Below are positions 9,253 to 18,457 of a DNA stretch of 64,000 bases, one piece after another. The notes beneath the pieces were generated by a model that saw only the letters and a program-made list of their open reading frames with translations, made no database searches and was not told where the DNA came from. The stretch is from an uncultured Alphaproteobacteria bacterium (lineage in GTDB: Bacteria; Pseudomonadota; Alphaproteobacteria; UBA11222), in assembly GCA_947258435.1 (NCBI GenBank), contig CAMYID010000023.1:62001-126000 (forward strand). Direction: 5' to 3'. The translations under genes and the position numbers were made by a program. How positions within the stretch are numbered: the first letter of the stretch is position 1; each line of letters begins with the position of its first letter.

Positions 9253-10464
9253 TCAGACAATCCCCTCTTTACGAAATCGTGCGCGCGTCGCCGCATCCAT
9301 TCCCAGCTCCGCCAGTATTGCATCTGTATCCGCGCCCAGCGCCGGCGCGGCATTTTTCGGGGCGGGCACACCCGCCGACCGTACCGGCGGAGCGACCATC
9401 CGGTAGCTGCCACCACCGGGGCGGGCATAACGCTCAATTCCCCCCATCGCCGCGACAAAAGGATTGGCCAGCGCTTCCCCCACATCATAGATCGGGGCGG
9501 ACGGTACGCGTCCATCGAAATGGGCAAGCCAGTCACCGGTGCTCCGTTCCCGGAAAATTTCATCAAGCAGAAGGTTAAGCGTATCGCGGTGGGTCAACCG
9601 GGCAGCCGCATCGACAAAACGCGGATCGTCCTTCCATTCAGGCCGGGCGAGCTTATCGCACAGGATCGGCCAGAATTTTTCCTTGTTGCACATGATGAAA
9701 ATCCAGCCATCCGCCGTCGGATAAAGCTGACAGGGAACAAGCGACGGATGCGCCGAACGCGGCAGCCGGGTCGGCGCCTCGCCTGTCGCCATCTGCCAGG
9801 TGGCAAGGTAGCACAGATTATGCAGCGCCAGATCGAACAGGCTGACATCGATATCGCGCCCCTGCCCGGTCGCACGCGCCGCTGTCAGCGCGGACAAAAG
9901 CCCAAACGACATGGCAAGCCCGGTCATCATATCCACAATAGACAGCCCGCACCGCGCCGGCGCGCCATCCGGCTCGCCGGTCATCGTCATCCAGCCGGTT
10001 TCCGCCTGCATGAGATAATCAAACCCCGGCCAATCGGCACGCGGACCGGTACGGCCATAGGCGCTGAGGTGAGCACAGACGACAGCCGGATTCGCATCTT
10101 TCAACGCCGCATAGGTCAGGCCCAGTTTTTCGTGCACATCACCGCGCAGATTGCAGGCGACCGCGTCCGCTGTCGCGACAAGCCGGGCAAAAATTTCCTG
10201 CCCTTCGGCGCGTCTCAGATCGAGCGTCAGGCTCTTCTTGTTGCGGTTGAAACTATGAAAAAACTGGCTGTCACCGGGCGCGAAAAAATGTGGCCCGACA
10301 CCGCGTGCCATATCGCCCCCGTCATTGGGGTTTTCGATCTTGATAACCTCCGCGCCCTGATCGGCCAGAAACATGCTGCCGTAAGGGCCCGCGCCATATT
10401 GCTCGACCGCCAGCACCCGCACCCCGGCAAGCGGCAATCCCGGCGCTGTGGCTTCCCCGTCCAT
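9253..10464 (-). CDS. CaiB/BaiF-type (family III) CoA-transferase
   Basis: A 403-residue family III CoA-transferase. It shows the N-terminal signature LAGVRVLAVEQYGAGPYG, the segment DQGAEVIKIENP, and WPGFDYLMQAETG, which contains the Asp that forms the acyl-anhydride in this family. It should move CoA between carboxylic acids, activating the substrate of the pathway encoded by its operon. Its ATG overlaps the stop of the acyl-CoA dehydrogenase by one base (TGATG), indicating translational coupling. The acid is unknown; dicarboxylic acids are plausible because the operon also has a MaoC hydratase and a PrpD-like protein. Confidence 0.9.
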   Translation of the reverse strand: MDGEATAPGLPLAGVRVLAVEQYGAGPYGSMFLADQGAEVIKIENPNDGGDMARGVGPHFFAPGDSQFFHSFNRNKKSLTLDLRRAEGQEIFARLVATADAVACNLRGDVHEKLGLTYAALKDANPAVVCAHLSAYGRTGPRADWPGFDYLMQAETGWMTMTGEPDGAPARCGLSIVDMMTGLAMSFGLLSALTAARATGQGRDIDVSLFDLALHNLCYLATWQMATGEAPTRLPRSAHPSLVPCQLYPTADGWIFIMCNKEKFWPILCDKLARPEWKDDPRFVDAAARLTHRDTLNLLLDEIFRERSTGDWLAHFDGRVPSAPIYDVGEALANPFVAAMGGIERYARPGGGSYRMVAPPVRSAGVPAPKNAAPALGADTDAILAELGMDAATRARFRKEGIV

Positions 10465-11642
10465 CAGGCCGGGTTACGCGCGATCAGTTGCCGGGCAATG
10501 ATCGTCCGCTGCAATTCGTTCGTCCCCTCCCCGATCGCAAGCAAGGGTGCGTCGCGGTAATAACGCTCGATATTGAGTTCGCGGCTATAGCCGTAAGCGC
10601 CATGGATACGCATGCATTCAAGGCTATTGGTCAGTGCGGCTTCGCTCGCGAACAGTTTGGCCATACCTGCCTCCATATCGCAGCGTTCCCCCCGATCATA
10701 AGATTCCGCCGCCGAACGGACGAGCAACCGCGCCGCCTCGACATTGGTGGCCATATCGGCAAGTTTGATCTGGATTGCCTGATGCTCGCAAATGGGTTGC
10801 CCGAAAGTCTTGCGGATCTGCGCGTAGGCTACCGCTTCATCAAGGCTTGCGCGGGCGATCCCCACCCCGCGCGCAGCGACATTGATGCGCCCAAGTTCAA
10901 GCCCGCCAAGGATCTGGTTAAGGCCGCGCCCTTCCGATCCGCCAACAAGATTTTCGGCGGGCACCCGATGATCCTCAAACAGCAACTCACCGGTATCGAT
11001 CCCCCGATAGCCCAGCTTTTCCAGCTTGCGCGCAACGCGAAACCCTTCCCCTTTCTCGGTAATAAAAAGGCTCATCTGCTTGTGCCGGGGATCGGACCGT
11101 TTCTCTGTCTTGGCAAGCACCGCCAGCACCTGCCCCTGAATGCTGTTGCTGATCCAGGTTTTCGCACCATTGATGACATAATGATCGCCATCGCGTTCGG
11201 CATGGGTGCGGATACCCTGCAGATCAGTGCCTGCATCCGGTTCGGTCAATGCGATCCCGCCACGCAGCTCGCCGGTCGCAAAGCGCGGAAGATAACGCTG
11301 CTTCTGCTCTTCTGTCCCGAAACGCTCAACAGCGGCTGACATGATGAGATGCGAATTGAAAATGCCCGATACGGACATCCACACCGCCGACACCCGCGCA
11401 ACGATTTCCGAATAGGTGCGCGCACCCAGCCCCAGCCCGCCATATTCGGCACCAATTGTCGCGCCGAACAGGCCAAGTTCCTTCATCTTTTCGACGATAT
11501 CCCGGGGATACTCGTCCGCCTGCTCCAACGCATGGGCATAGGGTTTGACATCGCGTTCAAGGAACCGGTCGACCGCATCCAGAATAATCTGTTCCTGTTC
11601 GGGGGTAACGGTTTCGCTCACCTGCTCTACTCCCCCTGCCAT
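10464..11642 (-). CDS. acyl-CoA dehydrogenase
   Basis: A 392-residue flavoprotein of the acyl-CoA dehydrogenase family. Visible marks are the FAD/substrate strand GGIALTEPDAGTDLQGI, the motif GAKTWISNS, and the C-terminal IGEGTNELQR, whose Glu sits at the usual catalytic-base position. It introduces an alpha,beta double bond into an acyl-CoA and passes electrons to ETF. It starts at an ATG that overlaps the end of the MaoC gene by 16 bp. With MaoC it gives a dehydrogenation and hydration pair, while the neighbouring CoA-transferase can activate the acid. Confidence 0.92.
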   Translation of the reverse strand: MAGGVEQVSETVTPEQEQIILDAVDRFLERDVKPYAHALEQADEYPRDIVEKMKELGLFGATIGAEYGGLGLGARTYSEIVARVSAVWMSVSGIFNSHLIMSAAVERFGTEEQKQRYLPRFATGELRGGIALTEPDAGTDLQGIRTHAERDGDHYVINGAKTWISNSIQGQVLAVLAKTEKRSDPRHKQMSLFITEKGEGFRVARKLEKLGYRGIDTGELLFEDHRVPAENLVGGSEGRGLNQILGGLELGRINVAARGVGIARASLDEAVAYAQIRKTFGQPICEHQAIQIKLADMATNVEAARLLVRSAAESYDRGERCDMEAGMAKLFASEAALTNSLECMRIHGAYGYSRELNIERYYRDAPLLAIGEGTNELQRTIIARQLIARNPA

Positions 11643-12154
11643 TCTGCCGGCTCATCCACCGCGTGACCGCGCTTGGGTACAAGCACGGTGCGCTCGAATG
11701 TCATGAAGACGGTCCCATCAGCCTTCTTTCCGGTAGTTTTCACGGTGACAAGCCCCTGGGTCGGCCGCGACTTTGACTCACGCTTTGCCAGCACCTCAGA
11801 TTCCGCATAAATCGTGTCGCCCACAAATACGGGGGCCGGCATCTGAATATCTGTCCAGCCGATATTGGCAATCGCCTTCTGGCTGACATCGGATACGCTC
11901 ATCCCGACAACCATTGAAAGCGTCAGTGAACTGACGACAAGCTGCTTGCCAAACTCGCTATGCGCTGCGAAAGCCGCATCGAAATGCAGCGGGTGGGTGT
12001 TCATGGTCAACAGTGTGAACCAGCTGTTATCTGATTCCGTGATCGTTCGGCCCGGACGGTGTTCGTAAATATCACCGATCTCAAAATCCTCGTAATCGCG
12101 CCCGGCCACCTCCCGGTAGCGGTTCGGCCCGACACGCCTGCTTTCAACAACCAT
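11627..12154 (-). CDS. MaoC-family hotdog dehydratase/hydratase
   Basis: A 175-residue hotdog-fold protein. It contains the MaoC-type stretch YEDFEIGDIYEHRPGRTITE and the hydratase region MNTHPLHFDAAFA, with Asp/His residues placed as in the hydratase-2 motif. The end FERTVLVPKRG is also typical. It hydrates enoyl-CoA or dehydrates 3-hydroxyacyl-CoA. It follows the PrpD-type gene by 8 bp and overlaps the acyl-CoA dehydrogenase. Relatives include mesaconyl-CoA hydratases; I cannot assign that substrate from sequence alone. Confidence 0.85.
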   Translation of the reverse strand: MVVESRRVGPNRYREVAGRDYEDFEIGDIYEHRPGRTITESDNSWFTLLTMNTHPLHFDAAFAAHSEFGKQLVVSSLTLSMVVGMSVSDVSQKAIANIGWTDIQMPAPVFVGDTIYAESEVLAKRESKSRPTQGLVTVKTTGKKADGTVFMTFERTVLVPKRGHAVDEPAEWQGE

Positions 12155-12162
12155 GGCTTACC

Positions 12163-13554
12163 TCAATGTTTCGTCTGCGGACGGGTCAGCGCCAGCACCG
12201 CATCCACCTTGTTCGCGCGATCGAGATGCAGCAGCGCATCGGCCAGCCGGTCGGCGGTTGCCGCATCGATATAAGGGGCAGACAGCGCATCGAACTTGCC
12301 GCGCAGCGCCGCCATATCGGGGAAGTTCTCCGGCTCCCCCGTCGGTATGACGACAAATTTTTCAAAATCGCCCTTGCTGGTCCGCACCCGCGCGACCCCG
12401 CTCATCTGCCGGGGAAATTCCGCCTCCGGCAGCGGATCGACAACACTCGACACCCTGCGGCACAGATCAAGCGTTTCCGGGTCCTTGAGATGTTTCGCGT
12501 AATCGTCCCAGCCCATGCTCCCCTGCCGCAGTACGACAGCCGCCAGGAACGGCATGGAAAACTGCCCGTCGACAATGCTTTGGGGATGGCGCTTATCGTC
12601 TTCCGGATCGCCGATAATGTCCCAGCCGGTTTTGGGTAACCCGATTTCCACAGATTGAATATCGGCGATGTCGAAGCCATGTTCGGCACGCAGGGCGATC
12701 AGCCCGTCCATCGCCGCATGGCTGTAGCGACAGGAGGGGTAAGGTTTGACCCCGATCGCCATCGTTTCATACCGCTCCCCCAACCCCGCGACCGCATTCG
12801 TGATGACCGGAGCGGGCGCATAGGCCTTGAGAAACCCTGCCTCCCCCTCGATTGGCTGATCGGGGCCCTTATAGCCTTCCGCTGCAAGGGTTGCGGCGAC
12901 AAGCCCGTTCATCGCCGCATAGCCGACCTGAAACCGCTTGGTCCAGGCCCCATCGACGAGGAACTCCATCGACCCGGCTGCCTGACTGAGGCACACACCG
13001 AACGCATTCGCGATCTGCGCCGCGTTCAGCCCCAGCACACGACCGGCCGCCGCGGCGGCGCCAAACGCCCCGCAGGTGGCGGATGGGTGATAGCCGCGCT
13101 CATAATGCTCCTTTGGCACAAGGGCGAGACTGAGCCTTATCTGGACTTCATAGCCCGCGATGATGCCGGCCACGACATCCTTGCCGCTTGCCCCCGTCAT
13201 CTCGCCCGCCGCGAGGGCTGCGGGCACAATCGGCGCGCTGGGGTGGATGGAGCCCGCCGCATGGGTATCGTCAAAATCGAGCGAATGGGCGAGCGACCCA
13301 TTGATCCAGGCCGCCCCGGCAGGACCGGCCGTTTCCGTATCGCCGATGATGGTGGCTTCGCCCTGCATCAGGCCGAGCTTGTCCGCCGCGCGCAGCATTG
13401 CCGGGGTCGACTCCGCATCATGGCGGGCGCGGATTGCCACCCCCACAGTATCGAAAGTCAGCGCCATCGCCCGTGCGGCAATCGCCGGATCAAGGCGCTC
13501 AAGCGCGATCTGCGCGGAAAATTCCGATAATTCCCCCGTGATGGGTCCAGTCAT
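12163..13554 (-). CDS. MmgE/PrpD family protein
   Basis: A 463-residue MmgE/PrpD protein, the family of 2-methylcitrate dehydratase and cis-aconitate decarboxylase/immune-responsive gene 1. Typical segments are the helix-rich start, SLAHSLDFDDTH at about residues 90-101, HPSAPIVPAALA and YHPSATCGAFGAAAAAG. The sequence does not decide between dehydratase, decarboxylase or isomerase activity. It is the first gene of the five-gene leftward operon, so the substrate is likely a branched tri- or dicarboxylic acid or its CoA ester. The start ATG at 13554 has no strong ribosome binding site. Confidence 0.87.
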   Translation of the reverse strand: MTGPITGELSEFSAQIALERLDPAIAARAMALTFDTVGVAIRARHDAESTPAMLRAADKLGLMQGEATIIGDTETAGPAGAAWINGSLAHSLDFDDTHAAGSIHPSAPIVPAALAAGEMTGASGKDVVAGIIAGYEVQIRLSLALVPKEHYERGYHPSATCGAFGAAAAAGRVLGLNAAQIANAFGVCLSQAAGSMEFLVDGAWTKRFQVGYAAMNGLVAATLAAEGYKGPDQPIEGEAGFLKAYAPAPVITNAVAGLGERYETMAIGVKPYPSCRYSHAAMDGLIALRAEHGFDIADIQSVEIGLPKTGWDIIGDPEDDKRHPQSIVDGQFSMPFLAAVVLRQGSMGWDDYAKHLKDPETLDLCRRVSSVVDPLPEAEFPRQMSGVARVRTSKGDFEKFVVIPTGEPENFPDMAALRGKFDALSAPYIDAATADRLADALLHLDRANKVDAVLALTRPQTKH

Positions 13555-13658
13555 GCTTGCGTCCCTCGCCTGCCCTGCTGTTTTTGGGCAAACTAGGCGT
13601 GCTGGCAGAACCGGTCAATAGATGGAAATACGGTGGATAGAAGTGCTGGTTGCACGCT

Positions 13659-14255
13659 TCACCCAAAATCTCCTGCGGTCGCCTGCATGGAGGGGCGCGA
13701 TTTCGCGGCCTCAAACCATCGGGCAAGTTGCGGGTGCGTTTCAGGCCAATCTGGCACCCCGTTGAAGCGCGCCATCAGAACCAGCGCACAAGCCAGGGCA
13801 ATATGGGCAAAATCCCACGGATGTTCACCCGACCATTCCGCCCACATCTTCTCAAAGTAATCGAGACAGCGCCGTGCCCGTTCTTCCTCCAGCGCGAGCA
13901 CCGCTTCCGAATGCGTGCCGTTGGGGTGGAACATGGGTTCGCGCCCCCACACGGCCAGACCGTCCAGAAACCCCATCACCATGCTTTCAAGCGCAACAGT
14001 CGGCCAATCGCTGGGATCAGGCGCATCTTTGAACTGTTCCTGAAGATAGCGGTAGATATTGGCCGCCTCGCCAAGCACAAAATCATCGGTCACAAGCGTC
14101 GGCACCCGGCCAAGCGGGCTGTGTGCCAGAACCGGGTTGTCCGGGGTCCGTGTAACGACCTCAATCTGTTCGACCCCATTGCCTGCATCGGCTTCGAATA
14201 ACGCAATCCGGACAATCCGTGCATATGGCGAATTGATCGAATAATAGAGTTTCAT
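13659..14255 (-). CDS. glutathione S-transferase family protein
   Basis: A 198-residue GST. The thioredoxin-like N-terminal domain begins MKLYYSINSPYARIVRIALFE, with Ser/Tyr near the glutathione site and the cis-Pro in GRVPTLVTDD. A helical C-terminal domain follows (WLD-like segment replaced by HPWDFAHIALACAL). The ATG at 14255 has a purine-rich GGAAGAG ribosome site; a longer frame to 14294 is less likely. It is 104 bp upstream of the PrpD gene on the same strand and might be co-transcribed with that operon. The electrophilic substrate is unknown. Confidence 0.85.
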   Translation of the reverse strand: MKLYYSINSPYARIVRIALFEADAGNGVEQIEVVTRTPDNPVLAHSPLGRVPTLVTDDFVLGEAANIYRYLQEQFKDAPDPSDWPTVALESMVMGFLDGLAVWGREPMFHPNGTHSEAVLALEEERARRCLDYFEKMWAEWSGEHPWDFAHIALACALVLMARFNGVPDWPETHPQLARWFEAAKSRPSMQATAGDFG

Positions 14256-14452
14256 GATTTTTCTCTTCCCCGTCGATTTTGCCCCGATCCGCATTTCAGC
14301 TCACTACACCATTAATCAACCCCGCAGACAACAAGCCGCGCCTGCTAAAGGCCTGCTTGCCGGCACAACACAGACAAGCGCGGTCCCTGCCTGCGCGACA
14401 CCGGTGCGGTGCCCGCTTTATTTCCGGCCAATTTCTGCTAACAATCAGTGTT

Positions 14453-16423
14453 ATGACAAAGATCGCGCCCTACGGCACCTGGAAATCGCCCATCGGCACC
14501 GACGCACTGACCGCAAAGTCTATCAGCCTTGGCCCTGTCGAAGCGCAGGACGGTCGGCTTTTCTGGCCCGAGTCACGCCCGGCCGAAGGCGGCCGCACAA
14601 CTCTGATGATGCTCGAAGGAACGCCGCCCGACAGCCGGCAAAAACCCCGTGAGCTTGTGCCCGCGCCCTACAATATCCGCAGCCAGGTGCATGAATATGG
14701 CGGCACGGCCCATATCATCGCGGGCAATACGGTCTACTTCGTGAATTTGGCGGATCAGCGCCTTTATCGACTGCCGATCGGGGAAACAAACCCCGTAGCG
14801 ATCACGCCTGAGAGCGATACCAGGCTGCGCTATGCCGATCTTGTGTATGACGCGAAGCGCGCGCGCATCATCTGCATCGCAGAACTGCATTCGGCCGACG
14901 GCAGCGAACCTGAGAACCGCATCGTCGCTATCGATTGCGCGGGTGAAATAGCCGAACCCGCCACCCTTGTGGCAGGTGCTGACTTTTACGCCTGGCCGCG
15001 GCTTGATGGGGCGGGCGATACCCTTGCATGGGTAAGCTGGAACCATCCTAATATGCCCTGGGACGGAACTGTGCTCTTTCGCGCGCCGCTCAACGCAGCG
15101 GGCAAACCGGGCGCGGCCACATCTGTAGCGGGCGGGGAGAATATCTCGATCTTTCAGCCCGAATGGTCGCCATCGGGTGATCTGCATTATGTCAGCGATG
15201 AAACGGGCTGGTGGAACCTTTACCGCGATGACAAGGGCAAGACGCGCGCGCTGGCCCCGATTGGAGCAGAGTTCGGACTGCCCCTGTGGAGCCTTGGAAC
15301 CCGCAGCTACTGTTTTCTGCCCGACGGCGGGTTGCTTTGCGCCTATTTCGATAAGGGGGAGCAACATTTCGGACTGATTGAGGGGGGAACACTCACCCCC
15401 TTCCCCACGCCCTTTCGAATGGCGAGCCTGCCTGTTCCCAGTGGCGACGATTTCATCGCAACAGGTGCGGGCCGTTCACGCGCGACACTGATCGGCCGGT
15501 TCGACCGGGACGGCAATCTGCTGGAAACCCTGAAAAGTGCGACCGACCAGGAAATGGACGCTGCCGACATTTCGGTTGCCGAAGCCATTACCTTTCCAAC
15601 CGGACAGTCGCAAACCGCCCACGGCTGGTTTTACCGGCCACAAAACAGCGCCTTCGCGGCACCGGAGGAAGAGCTGCCACCCTTGCTGGTTCTCAGTCAT
15701 GGCGGTCCGACAGGAATGGCCGACGATGCCTTCAAACTGGAAATACAGTTCTGGACAAGCCGTGGTTTCGCCGTCGCGGATATCAACTATCGCGGCAGTA
15801 CCGGGTTCGGGCGCGCCTATCGGCAGCAGCTTGACGGACAATGGGGCATCGCGGATGTGGAAGATTGCGTTGCGGCTGCAGATTATCTCGCCCGGCAACA
15901 ACGCGTCGATGGCAAAAGGATGGCGATCCGCGGCGGCAGCGCAGGCGGCTTTACCACCCTGTGTGCCCTGACGTTCCATGATGTGTTCCGCGCAGGGGCG
16001 GTGCGTTACGGTATCGGCGACCTGATGGCGTTGGCGCGCGATACCCATAAATTCGAGGCGCGTTATCTTGACCGGCTGGTTGCCCCCCTGCCCGAGGGCG
16101 AAAATGTTTACGCCGTCAGATCACCCCTCAACTTCACAGAACGGCTCAACTGCCCGGTTATCTTCTTTCAGGGGCTCGACGATAAAGTCGTGCCGCCCAA
16201 TCAGGCCGAGGAGATGGTCAAGGCACTTCGCGACAAGGGGCTGCCGGTTGCCTATATTGCTTTTGAGGGTGAAGGGCATGGCTTCCGGAAAGCAGAGAAT
16301 ATCAAGCACATGTTTGAGGCCGAACTATATTTCTACGCCAAGGTCTTCGGCTTTGAGGCGGCAGACGATATAATTCCGGTCGAAATCGAAAACTTACAGG
16401 ACGAAAATGGCAATGCAGGGTGA
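14453..16423 (+). CDS. S9 family peptidase (prolyl oligopeptidase/acylaminoacyl-peptidase type)
   Basis: A 656-residue serine peptidase with an N-terminal beta-propeller-like half and a C-terminal alpha/beta-hydrolase half. The nucleophile elbow GGSAGGF, the Asp of GLDDKVVPP and the His of GEGHGF form the catalytic triad; LVLSHGGPTG supplies the oxyanion region. It cleaves small peptides, either removing N-terminal acyl-amino acids or dipeptides. There is no signal peptide from the ATG at 14453, so it is probably cytosolic. The longer open frame upstream to 14279 lacks a family match. The 3' end overlaps the HMG-CoA lyase gene by 17 bp. Confidence 0.88.
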   Translation: MTKIAPYGTWKSPIGTDALTAKSISLGPVEAQDGRLFWPESRPAEGGRTTLMMLEGTPPDSRQKPRELVPAPYNIRSQVHEYGGTAHIIAGNTVYFVNLADQRLYRLPIGETNPVAITPESDTRLRYADLVYDAKRARIICIAELHSADGSEPENRIVAIDCAGEIAEPATLVAGADFYAWPRLDGAGDTLAWVSWNHPNMPWDGTVLFRAPLNAAGKPGAATSVAGGENISIFQPEWSPSGDLHYVSDETGWWNLYRDDKGKTRALAPIGAEFGLPLWSLGTRSYCFLPDGGLLCAYFDKGEQHFGLIEGGTLTPFPTPFRMASLPVPSGDDFIATGAGRSRATLIGRFDRDGNLLETLKSATDQEMDAADISVAEAITFPTGQSQTAHGWFYRPQNSAFAAPEEELPPLLVLSHGGPTGMADDAFKLEIQFWTSRGFAVADINYRGSTGFGRAYRQQLDGQWGIADVEDCVAAADYLARQQRVDGKRMAIRGGSAGGFTTLCALTFHDVFRAGAVRYGIGDLMALARDTHKFEARYLDRLVAPLPEGENVYAVRSPLNFTERLNCPVIFFQGLDDKVVPPNQAEEMVKALRDKGLPVAYIAFEGEGHGFRKAENIKHMFEAELYFYAKVFGFEAADDIIPVEIENLQDENGNAG

Positions 16424-17327
16424 GGTGAAGCAAGTGGAACTGGTCGAGGTCGGCCCGCGTGACGGGTTGCAGAACGACCCGACGATCCTTGATGTGGAAA
16501 CACGGGTGGCCTTCATTACCCGGCTTGTCGATTGCGGTATCCGCCGGATCGAGGCGGTCAGCTTCGTCAATGATAAACGGGTACCGGCGATGGCAGGCGC
16601 GGAGGCGGTGATGGCGGCCCTGCCCCGGCGCGAGGGCGTTTCCTATATCGGTCTGACTCTCAATCAGCGCGGATTCGATCGCGCGCTGGCCTGCGGCGTC
16701 GATGAGGCCAACTATGTTGTCTGCGCATCCGAAACCTTTAACCAGCGCAATCAGGGTGCGCCGCGCACCGCGACCCTTGAAACCATGCATGGCATCGCAC
16801 GGCAGGCGGCCGATGCGAATTTGCCGCTGAGCCTGACGGTGGCAACCGCATTTGGCTGTCCTTTCGAAGGTGAAGTCGATCCCGCCATCGTTGTTGATAT
16901 TGCGCGGCAGGCGGCGGATGCGGGCGTACGGGAAATCGCGCTTGCCGACACGATTGGCGCCACCGACCCGTACAGCGTCAAGCGGCTTGTGGCCATGACG
17001 CGTGAGGCGGTGCCGGATTTGCAGCTACGCTGCCATTTCCATAACACACGGAATACCGGTCTTGCGAATGCCTATGCCGCGGTGGAAGCGGGTGTTTCGG
17101 TACTCGACGCCAGTTGCGCAGGAATTGGCGGCTGCCCCTTTGCGCCCAAAGCGACGGGCAATATCGGCAGCGAAGATATCCTCTATATGCTTGATCGGAT
17201 GGGGATCAGCCATGGGGTCGATCTGCCTGCGCTGATCGAAACGGCGCAATGGATTGAAACCGCACTTGGCCATCCGACCGCCGCGCAGGTCAGCAAGGCG
17301 GGGTTGTTTCCAAAAGCCGCAGAGTAA
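16407..17327 (+). CDS. hydroxymethylglutaryl-CoA lyase
   Basis: A 306-residue TIM-barrel lyase of the HMGL family. Evidence is VELVEVGPRDGLQND near the N-terminus (metal and substrate Arg-Asp), the metal ligands in CHFHNTRNTG, and the catalytic loop GIGGCPFAPKATGN with the active-site Cys. It splits 3-hydroxy-3-methylglutaryl-CoA into acetyl-CoA and acetoacetate, the last step of leucine breakdown. It lies inside the end of the peptidase gene, so the two form an operon; peptide hydrolysis and leucine catabolism could be linked, but no other leucine-degradation gene is present here. Confidence 0.92.
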   Translation: MAMQGEVKQVELVEVGPRDGLQNDPTILDVETRVAFITRLVDCGIRRIEAVSFVNDKRVPAMAGAEAVMAALPRREGVSYIGLTLNQRGFDRALACGVDEANYVVCASETFNQRNQGAPRTATLETMHGIARQAADANLPLSLTVATAFGCPFEGEVDPAIVVDIARQAADAGVREIALADTIGATDPYSVKRLVAMTREAVPDLQLRCHFHNTRNTGLANAYAAVEAGVSVLDASCAGIGGCPFAPKATGNIGSEDILYMLDRMGISHGVDLPALIETAQWIETALGHPTAAQVSKAGLFPKAAE

Positions 17328-17395
17328 CAGAACGCGCGTCCCGGCTCACGTGAGCGTTCCTATCCTGAAAATGGGCTGTGCCCGGGGAAACCGGA

Positions 17396-17857
17396 TCATC
17401 CCCGGCGCTGCAGCATGACCCCCTGCAGCAGTACTTCGGCATCGCTGCTTTCCAGAACAGTATTCGTCACATCCTGCAATTGCCGTTTGATACCGATGAC
17501 ATTGGCGGGCGCACGAACATCCTGATAGAAGGCGCTCCAACGACTGAGCCGTGCCGCATAGTCAGCCTGCAGCCTGGGCATAAGCTCGACGATCATGGGC
17601 GCCAGCTCCGGATTGTGAATATCGAGGACCAGATCCACCGTCATTTGCCCGCGGATCGCCATTTTCTTCATCACGGGAATATTCAGCGTCGGCACCTTTA
17701 TGGGCCCCGCAACCGCACCTTCGGCTATCTGTTCTTCCGCAAGCGCTGCCTGTGTGCCAGCCAGGGCATGAAAAACCACAGCAAGAACAAAAAACATCAG
17801 TCCCAGCAGAAACTGACGCATTTTCCTGCCCACAGTGAATATCCGGTAACGGTTCAT
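17396..17857 (-). CDS. exported or membrane-anchored protein, FliL-like in pattern
   Basis: A 153-residue protein starting at 17857, where GGAG lies 6 nt upstream. Residues 15-38 are hydrophobic and end with an AALA sequence that could be a signal-peptidase site or an anchor. The remainder has a strand (MTVDLVLDIHNP) and the pattern PMIVELMPRLQADYAARLSR then LQDVTNTVLESSDAEVLLQG, which resembles the spacing in the periplasmic domain of FliL. It is not in the flagellar region; the next gene upstream is another exported protein. The FliL resemblance is by eye and needs a profile search. Confidence 0.55.
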   Translation of the reverse strand: MNRYRIFTVGRKMRQFLLGLMFFVLAVVFHALAGTQAALAEEQIAEGAVAGPIKVPTLNIPVMKKMAIRGQMTVDLVLDIHNPELAPMIVELMPRLQADYAARLSRWSAFYQDVRAPANVIGIKRQLQDVTNTVLESSDAEVLLQGVMLQRRG

Positions 17858-18016
17858 AGCTGCTCCAACCCGAAAAACCGCCATTTTGCTGGCGCTGTCC
17901 AAGGAGAGGCAAACTATCGGATGGTTAGCTGAATATTTCCTTAGCGGCGCCGGGGCCAAGGACGGACAAAAACAGTCACGACCCCCAGAAGGCACAAAAG
18001 GCCGCCCCCCATCAGG

Positions 18017-18457
18017 CTAGTCGGGCAAATCATGGCGCGATTCAATATCAAGCGTGATCTGCCGTTCCAGACCGGTAAAGCCATGCACCCTATCATGGGC
18101 GCGAACCGTAACGGTGCGCGTGCCAATCGGAATCGTCACATGCGAAAGGGAACGGGTAAACGGCTGCTCCCCCTGATGCGGTCTGCCAAATTCACGCTTA
18201 TCAATCAGCTCGCCTTTCTCATCCACGATTTCCCACCGATCGACAAAGTGGATTGGCCCTTCACCCGGGTGCCGAATTGTGACATCAAACCGAAAGACGC
18301 GCGGCATGAGTTTGTGCACCTGCACCTCAACAACATCCGCAGGACCCGCATGCGCGGGAACAACAGGTAAAAAGGACAGCAGCAAGAGCTGAAACAGAGC
18401 GGTTAAACCTGGCGGGGTCCTGACCGCTCGCCCAGCAAACAGGGTGCAATCGCGCAT
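18017..18457 (-). CDS. conserved exported protein of unknown function
   Basis: A 146-residue protein with a likely signal peptide ending near VVPAHAGPA (about residue 38). The mature part is an all-beta domain (VHKLMPRVFRFDVTIRHPGE, then HFVDRWEIVDEKGELI and HVTIPIGTRTVTVRAHD) resembling a conserved alphaproteobacterial periplasmic family of unknown role. Its ATG overlaps the ATG of the divergent LOG gene in the tetranucleotide CATG, so at least one start or promoter is unusual. It lies 160 bp upstream of the FliL-like gene and could share a transcript with it. Confidence 0.7.
   Translation of the reverse strand: MRDCTLFAGRAVRTPPGLTALFQLLLLSFLPVVPAHAGPADVVEVQVHKLMPRVFRFDVTIRHPGEGPIHFVDRWEIVDEKGELIDKREFGRPHQGEQPFTRSLSHVTIPIGTRTVTVRAHDRVHGFTGLERQITLDIESRHDLPD

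Noticed and set aside
8794-10560. A 588-residue plus-strand open frame opposite the GNAT and CoA-transferase genes
   Set aside because: It is the antisense shadow of well-supported genes; its translation is Arg/Pro/His-rich with no family pattern.
17344-17355. Palindrome GCTCACGTGAGC between HMG-CoA lyase and the FliL-like gene
   Set aside because: It has no loop, T-run or second copy and lies between convergent 3' ends; a chance or minor terminator element is enough to explain it.
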